A stretch of DNA of 64,000 bases from Acaryochloris sp. IP29b_bin.137. GTDB taxonomy: Bacteria > Cyanobacteriota > Cyanobacteriia > Thermosynechococcales > Thermosynechococcaceae. Shown here piece by piece: positions 57,383-64,000 of this stretch (position 1 is the first letter of the stretch; each line of letters begins with the position of its first letter). Location: assembly GCF_028285745.1 (NCBI RefSeq), contig NZ_JANQOP010000232.1, positions 1 through 64,000 of the forward strand, given 5' to 3'. Both the position numbers and the translations under genes were made by a program. Under the pieces are notes generated by a model. The model made no database searches and was not told the origin of the DNA. It saw only the letters and a list, made by a program, of their open reading frames with translations.

Positions 57383-57464
57383 AAAGCTTGGCAAAGTTGA
57401 GGGTTCTCGCTACCCTCTATAGCAGCACGATAATTTATTTCCCAGAATTAATGTGTGATTGGCG

Positions 57465-57899
57465 ATGACAGCTTTCAACAATGGGGTCTATCAGCATTCT
57501 GCGGCGCTGCCATACCTGATTCAACCAGATGGCTTGAAAGTTGTCCTAATCACCTCCCGCAAGCGTCGTCGCTGGATTATTCCCAAGGGAGAAATTGAAT
57601 CGGATTTGACCGCCTGGGATTCTGCTGCCAAAGAAGCTTGGGAAGAAGCTGGGATAGAAGGTGTGATTGCGACTGAATCCTTAGGCACCTACGAACACCA
57701 GAAATGGGGGAGTACTTGTATGGTTCAGGTGTTTCCCCTGGCTGTGACCCAACTGCATTGCCAATGGCTCGAAGATCATGAGCGGCAAAGGCGAGTGGTC
57801 ACGGTGGCCAAAGCGCATAAACTGATTGAAATGAAATCCCTGCGGAAGATGATAGGAAAATTTGAAAGATGGCTGAGTCTTTATCCTCACCAAGCTTGA
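57465..57899 (+). CDS. Nudix hydrolase
   Basis: About 144 residues from the ATG at 57465. The Nudix box is PKGEIESDLTAWDSAAKEAWEEAGIEGV; the EExG metal site is intact, but the first Glu of the box is Leu and the Arg is Lys. RKRRRWIIPKG resembles diphosphoinositol-polyphosphate-type Nudix enzymes. Substrate uncertain. Confidence 0.85.
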   Translation: MTAFNNGVYQHSAALPYLIQPDGLKVVLITSRKRRRWIIPKGEIESDLTAWDSAAKEAWEEAGIEGVIATESLGTYEHQKWGSTCMVQVFPLAVTQLHCQWLEDHERQRRVVTVAKAHKLIEMKSLRKMIGKFERWLSLYPHQA

Positions 57900-57954
57900 G
57901 GTGAACCTACCCTGCTTGAGTGTCTGGAGTCGGTCACGAGAGATCAGGCGGCTG

Positions 57955-58023
57955 TCACGCTACTTTATTTATTCTCGCCCGCTCGGCTAAGACCTTCCTA
58001 ACCTCCGTAACAAAGTAGCGTGA
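57955..58023. repeat. 12-bp inverted repeat upstream of hsp20
   Basis: TCACGCTACTTT (57955-57966) and AAAGTAGCGTGA (58012-58023) are exact reverse complements 45 bases apart. It may be the nudix terminator, an operator, or part of the hsp20 leader. Confidence 0.6.
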
Positions 58024-58182
58024 GGGCGGGTTATCCCTACTGAGGATGGGATCATCTCCCTACCTGCGATCTGGAAATTCTACCGTATCCTCAAAAGTAA
58101 GAGCCGCAGAGGTTCATTGCAATGAACGTCTTGCTTAAGCCTTTCCCCATTTCATTTTGTATGAACAACGGAGGATATCGTT

Positions 58183-58623
58183 ATGGCCCTTATGCATTGG
58201 CAACCCTTCCGCGAGCTAGAAGATATGCAGCGGGATATGAATCGCTTATTTGACAGTCTCTCAACCCCTCGAAGAGCGGGGATTGATTTAGGATTTGTGC
58301 CTGCGGTGGAACTAGAAGATACTACGGATCACTATATTTTGCATCTAGAACTACCCGGCCTAAACCCTGATGAGGTCAACATTGAAGTGACGACCAATTC
58401 AGTATCCATCAGTGGCGAACGACGGTCTGAAACCCGTAGTGAAAAGGCAGGGGTAAAACGGAGTGAATTTCACTATGGGAAATTTCAGCGGGTCGTCCCG
58501 CTACCCGGTCGTGTTAATAACCAAGATGTTACGGCTGATTACCAGCAAGGGGTGTTGACGGTAACTCTACCGAAAGCAGAAGAAGAAAAGCATAAAGTCG
58601 TGACTGTTCAAGTCAACGCATAG
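58183..58623 (+). CDS. Small heat-shock protein Hsp20
   Basis: 146 residues. MALMHWQPFRELEDMQRDMNRLFD, the alpha-crystallin core (DHYILHLELPGLNPDEVNIEVTTNSVSISGERR), FHYGKFQRVVPLPGRVN and GVLTVTLPKAEEEK are typical of cyanobacterial HspA/Hsp17. It prevents aggregation and stabilises thylakoid membranes under heat. CGGAGG at 58169-58174 is the ribosome binding site. No CIRCE repeat was seen upstream. Confidence 0.95.
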   Translation: MALMHWQPFRELEDMQRDMNRLFDSLSTPRRAGIDLGFVPAVELEDTTDHYILHLELPGLNPDEVNIEVTTNSVSISGERRSETRSEKAGVKRSEFHYGKFQRVVPLPGRVNNQDVTADYQQGVLTVTLPKAEEEKHKVVTVQVNA

Positions 58624-58628
58624 ATGGT

Positions 58629-58658
58629 TAGCGCTGATGTCAAATGATGTCAGCGCTA
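58629..58658. terminator. Hairpin between convergent hsp20 and protease genes
   Basis: TAGCGCTGA (58629-58637) pairs with TCAGCGCTA (58650-58658) over a 12-base loop. It sits six bases past the hsp20 stop and its right arm overlaps the stop codon of the protease gene. No T tract; a bidirectional stop is plausible. Confidence 0.5.
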
Positions 58659-59822
58659 TAGCCTTTCCCCTTCTTCCACCGAGACAATTTTCCACTGGCC
58701 GTTAACTCTTTCCCAAGCGGTTGTTTCGCGACGGCGGAATACCCCTCGTGCTAGGCCTGGCCAGTAGGACCACTTCACCGTTTCAATGTGAGACACAATG
58801 GCTTGATCTGCCGTTGGCATCTGCAAATCGGTAATTTCGTAAGAGAGCTTCCATTTCTCTCGGGCCGGTTTTTTGGAAAAGAATGCTGAGGCCCCGGCAA
58901 CCCGGTCGTTATAGTTTTGGACCACCCCGGTATGCTGTCTGTAGCGAAAGCGTTCTTTATCGATCGGCATATAGTTAAAGAGCCGAGCGGCATCCCGAGT
59001 TTCCACTAAGGGGGCCAACGCGGCATAATGCTGATCTAAAAAGGCGCGAAAGGCTTGTTCGGCTTCACCCGCAGAGGCAACAGGTTTGGGAAATGAATCA
59101 ACCTTGGGTGTTGTGGGTTTGAGGGCGAGTGGCGTGAGGTCCAAAATAGTGTTGATCGGCACGCCCAGGTTTAAGCCAGCCTTGACCGCAACCCCTTGCA
59201 CGCGTTCACCCTCTGCTAAACCGTGAATGCCAATCACTTGTCCCGTTTCACTCAGAATCGGGCCACCACTCATCCCCGATTGGGTAACGTTGTCGTAAAT
59301 TAAACCGTAGCCCCGTTGGTATTGCCCTTTGCCAGTAATGGCACCTTTGGTAATGGTAAAGGTGGGTGAAGTGATGGCTTGGCCTGGTAAGGGAAATCCT
59401 GAGATGTAAACGGTATCTGTTTCTGCAACGGCTTCAGAGCTTCCCAGCATGGCAACTGGATAGTTGCGATCGCTCTCAAACCGAATTAAAGCCAAATCTA
59501 CCCCTGATAGGTACAAGATAGCCTGGGTATTGATGGGATGAGACTGACCATCAGCCGTGATAATATCCGCTTCTTCTCCTGCACGCGTCGATTCTATAAC
59601 ATGCTTAGCGGTTAGCACGTAATAGCTACTGCCTTCTCGCTTAATCAGTACGCCTGACCCCGAACTACTTTGGGGGGATACCAATACTGTGACGGCCTTG
59701 GCAATATCTCGTATGTGTCGTCTCGTTTGCCCATGGACTTGGTGTGGCCACAGCAGGGCAACGGTTAAGCCACCTAAGATTTGCAATAGACGACGACGGG
59801 ATAATTTCAGGTAAGAGATCAT
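58656..59822 (-). CDS. Trypsin-like serine protease with Tat-type signal
   Basis: About 388 residues from the ATG at 59822. SRRRLLQILGGLTVALLW is a twin-arginine-like signal. The triad is His in LTAKHVIES, Asp in SGVDLALIRF and Ser in SGMSGGPILSE. The C-terminal 120 residues (AFRAFLDQHYAALAPLVETRDAARLFNYM, TAWERVNGQWKIVSVEEG) look like an NTF2/SnoaL-type domain in place of the PDZ domain of Deg proteases. Four bases after the zinc-ribbon gene, same strand. Confidence 0.85.
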   Translation of the reverse strand: MISYLKLSRRRLLQILGGLTVALLWPHQVHGQTRRHIRDIAKAVTVLVSPQSSSGSGVLIKREGSSYYVLTAKHVIESTRAGEEADIITADGQSHPINTQAILYLSGVDLALIRFESDRNYPVAMLGSSEAVAETDTVYISGFPLPGQAITSPTFTITKGAITGKGQYQRGYGLIYDNVTQSGMSGGPILSETGQVIGIHGLAEGERVQGVAVKAGLNLGVPINTILDLTPLALKPTTPKVDSFPKPVASAGEAEQAFRAFLDQHYAALAPLVETRDAARLFNYMPIDKERFRYRQHTGVVQNYNDRVAGASAFFSKKPAREKWKLSYEITDLQMPTADQAIVSHIETVKWSYWPGLARGVFRRRETTAWERVNGQWKIVSVEEGERL

Positions 59823-59828
59823 CAAAGG

Positions 59829-60062
59829 TTATTGAGAGAGGTGCAAGGAGACAGATTGTGGTGTTGGGGCTTGGGGCTTAGATTTGAACTGATTGATAAC
59901 GGTCACAATCAGAGGAATCGTAAACATCACAAATAGGCCAATCGCAGCCCATTGGAAAATGGCCGGACGTCGCCGTCCTTTGGTGGGAAATTCACAACTG
60001 AGGCAAATTTCTGCTTCGGTACTATTCAGTGCGCCACAAACTCGACAAGGTTCTAAAGCCAT
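59829..60062 (-). CDS. Zinc-ribbon single-helix membrane protein
   Basis: 77 residues. CRVCGALN..EICLSC is a CX2C-CX2C ribbon at the N-terminus, followed by one membrane helix (AIFQWAAIGLFVMFTIPLIVTVI) and a short Pro-rich tail. Probably translated with the protease gene that begins seven bases after its stop. Role unknown. Confidence 0.75.
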   Translation of the reverse strand: MALEPCRVCGALNSTEAEICLSCEFPTKGRRRPAIFQWAAIGLFVMFTIPLIVTVINQFKSKPQAPTPQSVSLHLSQ

Positions 60063-60186
60063 AGCGAGACACCCATAGATGTTTTTCTCATCTTAGTCTA
60101 GACCGATCGTCCCATTGAATAGACTCAAGGGATCAGACGTCTCGCTCGACCCCTATCGGACCTTGCCCTTCGACCTGCACGCTGCC

Positions 60187-60843
60187 TTAGGGAATGTGAG
60201 CAACGATATCTTCTTGCTTGAACCTCACCTTAGGCAGATGAGCATATTTGTCGTCAGCATGACGGTAACCCACAGGGCAGGCCAGTACTGTTTGATACCC
60301 GGTATCGGTTAAGCCTAAAACCTCATCGTACTTTGCAGGGATAATTCCCTCCATAGGACAGGTATCAACCCCCAGCACTGCTGCACTCGTCATCAATTGG
60401 CCCAGGGCAATATAGACTTGCCGGGCTGCCCAATCATCCCGATCGAACTCAGGGTTATGTGGATGGGCTAAAAAGTTTTTGATGACATTCGCAAATCCGG
60501 TTAGGGACTCTATCTCGACTTGGCGGACTTCAGCGGTTCTTTGCATATAGTGATCGACTTCATCGGCCCCCACGGCTGTTTTGATGGCCAAAACGACTAA
60601 ATGAGAGGCATCGACCACTTGTGTTTGCCCAAATGAATATTCCAGGAGTTGTTGCCGGAGATCAGGATTATAAACAACAAAAAATTTCCATGGCTGGAGC
60701 CCAAAAGAAGAGGGGGTGAGCATTAAGCTTTTCTCTAAGGCATCCCAGATCGCTTCTGGGATGGTTTGAGAGGGGTCAAATTGCTTGGTCGCATAGCGCC
60801 ACTGCAATTGCTGAAGGAGTGCGTCGGGAGGAAGGGTTGACAT
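60187..60843 (-). CDS. NAD(P)H-dependent nitroreductase-family oxidoreductase
   Basis: 218 residues. LQWRYATKQFDPSQTIPEAIWDALEKSLMLTPSSFGLQPWKFFVV (FMN phosphate site) and IALGQLMTSAAVLGVDTCPMEGI match the NfsB/dihydropteridine reductase type. Flavoenzyme, cytoplasmic. Stands alone between the zinc-ribbon and pepA genes. Confidence 0.9.
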   Translation of the reverse strand: MSTLPPDALLQQLQWRYATKQFDPSQTIPEAIWDALEKSLMLTPSSFGLQPWKFFVVYNPDLRQQLLEYSFGQTQVVDASHLVVLAIKTAVGADEVDHYMQRTAEVRQVEIESLTGFANVIKNFLAHPHNPEFDRDDWAARQVYIALGQLMTSAAVLGVDTCPMEGIIPAKYDEVLGLTDTGYQTVLACPVGYRHADDKYAHLPKVRFKQEDIVAHIP

Positions 60844-60982
60844 ACTGATAGGGGAAAGTGGACATCATTACTGTAAAGGATGCGGGGAAAGGAGTGCGGC
60901 ATCGGCTAATACGAACGCCAGCAGGATGGGGCCTCTCTGGGCGTGAAGGACTGAATATGGGCAGACAAGGACTAACGTTGTG

Positions 60983-62461
60983 CTATTTCATCACCCAATT
61001 CACCAGTGTTCGGACAGCAAAACCTGTCGCTCCTACATTGAGATAGCCATTTTCTTTTTCGGTCCAAACTGGACCTGCCACATCCAAATGAGCCCAAGGT
61101 GTTTGATCAATATATTGCTGGAGGAATAACGCGGCTGTAATGGAACCTCCAGGACGAGGGCCCGTATTTTTCATATCGGCGATGGGCGATTTTAGACCTT
61201 CAAAGTACTTGTCCTCTAGGGGCATTCGCCAAAACTTCTCTCCTGCCTGCTGTGATGCTTGGGTCAGTTCTTCTGCCAAGCTGTCTTCTGGGGTCCACAT
61301 GCCGGCAATGTCGTTGCCCAAGGCGACAATACAGGCACCCGTTAAGGTTGCCAAGTCAACGATGGCATCGACCCCTTGTTTTTCAGCAAATACTAAGGCA
61401 TCTGCGAGGGTCAGTCGTCCTTCAGCATCGGTGTTATTGATTTCGATCGTTTTGCCATTGGAAGCGGTGAGGATATCACCCGGATGGAGGGCATGACCAC
61501 TAATCATATTCTCGGCTGCTGCCACAATAAAATGGACTTCGACATCCGGTTTGAGTTGACCAATCGCTTTGGCAGCGCCTAACGTTGCCCCGGAACCCGC
61601 CATATCCATTTTCATCGTTTCAATGCCGCTGCCACTGACTTTGAGATTGAGACCACCCGAGTCGAACGTGACGCCTTTGCCAACGATGGCTAGCTTGCGA
61701 CGAGGGGTACCACTCGGCTTATAGGTCAGGTGAATAAATTTGGGAGGTAAGTCGGAGGCCAGCGCGACCCCGAGAAAAGCCCCCATACCTTGAGCTTCGC
61801 AGTCTTCTCGCTCTAACACTTCTAGCGTCAGGCCATGATCCGCTGCAATATCGGCCGCAGTTTCTGCCAACATACTGGGTGTCGCTACATTCGCTGGGGC
61901 CGCTACTAATTCACGGGTGAGAATAACGCCTGCACAAATTTGTTGCGCGGTTTCAATTGCGTCATCTTGATTGGCCATGCCCAGCAGATGAATAGCCTGA
62001 GGATACTCACCAGACTTTTGGGCTTCTGGATCTGATTTGAAGCGGTTATCTTGATGCAGTGCCAGTTCAACCCCTTCCGCCATGGCCTGGGTCGAGGCTG
62101 ATACATCATCATTCCACAGGGGTAGCTGCAGACCTGCCGCCGCCGCTTTTTGCTTTCGGGTTGCTTTGGCAAAAGCGGCAGCAGCTTGGCGAAGACTCTC
62201 TAAGGTGAAGGCTTCTTGGGCCCCTAGACCCATGAGCATAACTTTGCGGATAGTGCCTTGCCCGGCTATTCGGGTCCAAGGTTGTTCTCCAGATTTTCCT
62301 TGAAATTCTGTTTCACGGATCAGGTCTTGGAGGACGTCCCGTAGATTGGGGTCCAGTTGTTGCAAATATGCGTCGATGGCAGCAGCCTCTTCGAATAGAC
62401 CGATTCCGAGGTACTCTCCTGACCAGTCGGCAGCCAATGTATCAATTGCCTGAATCTTCAT
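60983..62461 (-). CDS. pepA: Leucyl aminopeptidase (M17)
   Basis: About 492 residues from the ATG at 62461. The M17 signature [15 protein letters not shown] is intact, with [16 protein letters not shown] and [14 protein letters not shown] supplying the metal ligands. Cytosolic hexamer that releases N-terminal amino acids. A gap of about 256 bases separates it from the narB end, with no gene seen there. Confidence 0.96.
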   Translation of the reverse strand: MKIQAIDTLAADWSGEYLGIGLFEEAAAIDAYLQQLDPNLRDVLQDLIRETEFQGKSGEQPWTRIAGQGTIRKVMLMGLGAQEAFTLESLRQAAAAFAKATRKQKAAAAGLQLPLWNDDVSASTQAMAEGVELALHQDNRFKSDPEAQKSGEYPQAIHLLGMANQDDAIETAQQICAGVILTRELVAAPANVATPSMLAETAADIAADHGLTLEVLEREDCEAQGMGAFLGVALASDLPPKFIHLTYKPSGTPRRKLAIVGKGVTFDSGGLNLKVSGSGIETMKMDMAGSGATLGAAKAIGQLKPDVEVHFIVAAAENMISGHALHPGDILTASNGKTIEINNTDAEGRLTLADALVFAEKQGVDAIVDLATLTGACIVALGNDIAGMWTPEDSLAEELTQASQQAGEKFWRMPLEDKYFEGLKSPIADMKNTGPRPGGSITAALFLQQYIDQTPWAHLDVAGPVWTEKENGYLNVGATGFAVRTLVNWVMK

Positions 62462-62717
62462 CCTCAACCCATATCCTTCAATTGGTATCGTTAACCTTTG
62501 GACGCTTGACTGTAGGGAACGATCCGCCTAGCAACCAAGCTGTAGTCCTGATCATAACAACCTGCTTCCGCAAGAACACATGCTTTTTCCACTGGCATCA
62601 CGAGAAGAGGCGGGTACGCCTCTAGCCAGTCAAGGTTTGGACTCCGTGATGGAGTATGTGCTCGCTGCGCGGATGATGGGGTGTCAGGATGGAGAAGGTT
62701 GGCGGGCGCGATTTCCG

Positions 62718-64000
62718 TTATGCCCGTGCAGACGTCACTAGGGATGACGTTGATTGTGAGCAAGCGTCTTCGTCAGTATCTGTCGGTAAGGCTGTAGCTG
62801 GGGCAAGCTGGACGGCACAGGCTTTCAGCTCCGGCTCTAGGGAGATGGGGCAGACTTCTGGATGGGTTAACGCATTGACCTCAGCATGTTTAGCCCATAA
62901 GGCTCCCCAATGCATAGGCATAAAGACAGTGCCTGGAGCAATCGCCTTCGTAATTTTGGCGGGAATGCGGGCAAACCCCCGGCGAGATCGCACTTCCAAT
63001 ACCTCACCCTCCTGAATACCGATTCGGGCCGCATCCCGGGGATGAATCTCGATAAAGGGATTGGGGTACATATTGGCAACCTTCTCAATCCGTCCGGTAC
63101 GGCTTTGGGTATGCCAATGACCGTAAAGTCGCCCGGTTGTCAGCACAAAGGGATAGTTGGGGTCAGGGGGTTCTGCCAACCCTTTCGCATGGAACGCCGA
63201 GAACTTAGCCCGACCATCTTCCGTTGGAAACCGATGATCCGTATAAAGACGTTTGCCAGTGGCGGTGGCATCTCCAGTATCACCCACCGCACAGTCAGGG
63301 AAGGGCCATTGAATGGGGCCGTTTTGCAGACGCTGATGGCTGAGCCCACTCATATCGCAGATGCGATCGCGGGTCAGCTCCACAAACTCGGCATACACGT
63401 CTGCCGAATTGGCAAAGGCAAATTCTTTTTCAAATCCCAAGCGCTGCCCGACTTCAGCGAAAATTTCCCAGTCCGCTCGAGCTTCTCCTACTGGATCTCG
63501 AAACGCTGGGCAGTAGGTGACCACGCGTTCGGAATTGGTCATAATGCCTGTTTTCTCACCCCACTGCGCTGCAGGTAGAAGCACATGGGCATAATCGGCC
63601 ATTTCTGTGGGATAGTAAGCGTCCTGATAGACTGTAAACCGAGATTTGAGTAAAGCGGCTTTGGTCCGCTTAATATCCGGCATACTGACTGCTGGGTTGG
63701 TGGCAGCCACCCAGAAGAACCCCACACTTTGATTTTCTAAGCCTAGAATCATATCCCAAGCCGCTAAACCGGGCTGGGGAGAGATACTGCCTGCGGGTCG
63801 TTGCCAAGCTTTTTCTACCTCCTGACGATGTTGGGGATTCTTCACCACCCGGTACCCTGGCAAGATGTGGGATAACCCGCCCGCTTCTCGCCCTCCCATG
63901 GCATTCGGTTGTCCAGTGAGGGAAAATGGTCCTGACCCAGGTTTACCAATCGTGCCAGTCATCAAGTGTAAATTAATGATGGTGCGGCACTTTGCAGTTC
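62718..64000 (-). CDS. narB: Assimilatory nitrate reductase (molybdopterin), C-terminal part
   Basis: The frame is open to the right edge, so the N-terminal half (with the 4Fe-4S cluster and start) lies outside. [76 protein letters not shown] and [16 protein letters not shown] are NarB-type molybdopterin domains. It reduces nitrate to nitrite with ferredoxin in cyanobacteria. The extra tail after [19 protein letters not shown] is short and poorly conserved. Other molybdopterin reductases are less likely. Confidence 0.88.
   Translation of the reverse strand, partial: TAKCRTIINLHLMTGTIGKPGSGPFSLTGQPNAMGGREAGGLSHILPGYRVVKNPQHRQEVEKAWQRPAGSISPQPGLAAWDMILGLENQSVGFFWVAATNPAVSMPDIKRTKAALLKSRFTVYQDAYYPTEMADYAHVLLPAAQWGEKTGIMTNSERVVTYCPAFRDPVGEARADWEIFAEVGQRLGFEKEFAFANSADVYAEFVELTRDRICDMSGLSHQRLQNGPIQWPFPDCAVGDTGDATATGKRLYTDHRFPTEDGRAKFSAFHAKGLAEPPDPNYPFVLTTGRLYGHWHTQSRTGRIEKVANMYPNPFIEIHPRDAARIGIQEGEVLEVRSRRGFARIPAKITKAIAPGTVFMPMHWGALWAKHAEVNALTHPEVCPISLEPELKACAVQLAPATALPTDTDEDACSQSTSSLVTSARA

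Overview
The window comes from a cyanobacterium. The evidence is a set of cyanobacterial or plastid-type genes (Tic22-like, Ycf33/DUF751, DUF2358, a MenH-like hydrolase, DUF1400 esterase, NarB-type nitrate reductase, TPP-riboswitch thiC) and many copies of the HIP1 octamer GCGATCGC (for example 17779, 21518, 22271, 22970, 23923, 32602, 33879, 37652, 43654, 51193, 52706). A large-genome lineage such as Acaryochloris is my guess, but genus cannot be proved from the sequence alone. No rRNA, tRNA, CRISPR array or intact insertion sequence was seen.

Layout. 1-8.4 kb: a frameshifted ATP-grasp gene, a SUKH/TPR protein, a DUF5682 protein, a MenH-like hydrolase, a VOC protein, a small membrane protein, and a pair of exported proteins (thioredoxin-like and methyltransferase-like). 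8.7-12.6 kb: a c-heme (DUF3365) diguanylate cyclase and pheT. 12.9-19.6 kb: Uma2 protein, two tandem membrane-anchored Ser/Thr kinases, a dynamin-like GTPase with a DUF697 tail, and an amino-acid-type ABC binding protein. 19.9-25.6 kb: a small secreted GPNGAA protein, a PadR regulator, Tic22, prmC, DUF2358, alanine dehydrogenase and an SDR protein.

25.6-31.6 kb is an accessory island: a P-loop GTPase-like protein, a CHAT-TIR-AAA fusion, an AAA-coiled-coil membrane protein, and a CHAT protein whose catalytic His and Cys are both replaced. The last two genes overlap, and a -1 slip on a run of seven A would fuse them. No HIP1 site was seen from 23,931 to 32,601, which fits a foreign origin.

31.7-34.7 kb: a ferredoxin/metallo-beta-lactamase fusion divergent from a DUF39 homocysteine-biosynthesis protein, then a PiuC-type dioxygenase. 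35.2-38.8 kb: a large RTX-type protein with an internal 786-bp duplication and GEGSEG linkers, followed by three unknown membrane proteins. 39-42 kb: a type II restriction-modification pair surrounded by debris (a second GPNGAA gene, a decayed copy of it, and a C-terminal relic of another Dam methylase).

42.2-51.5 kb is core-like: ycf33, rbfA, a GH3 hexosaminidase, Uma2, amidase, truB, a DUF1400 esterase, and riboswitch-controlled thiC. 51.6-57.4 kb is a tight same-strand cluster that looks like one signalling system: coiled-coil protein, OmpA-type membrane protein with a roadblock/longin-like cytoplasmic region, Rab-like small GTPase, a degenerate nucleotide-cyclase-like protein, and a GGDEF-EAL protein. 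The window ends with Nudix, Hsp20, a Tat-type trypsin-like protease, a zinc ribbon protein, nitroreductase, pepA and the 3' part of narB.

The two best candidates for undescribed systems are the CHAT-TIR/AAA/pseudo-CHAT island and the OmpA/Rab-GTPase/c-di-GMP operon.
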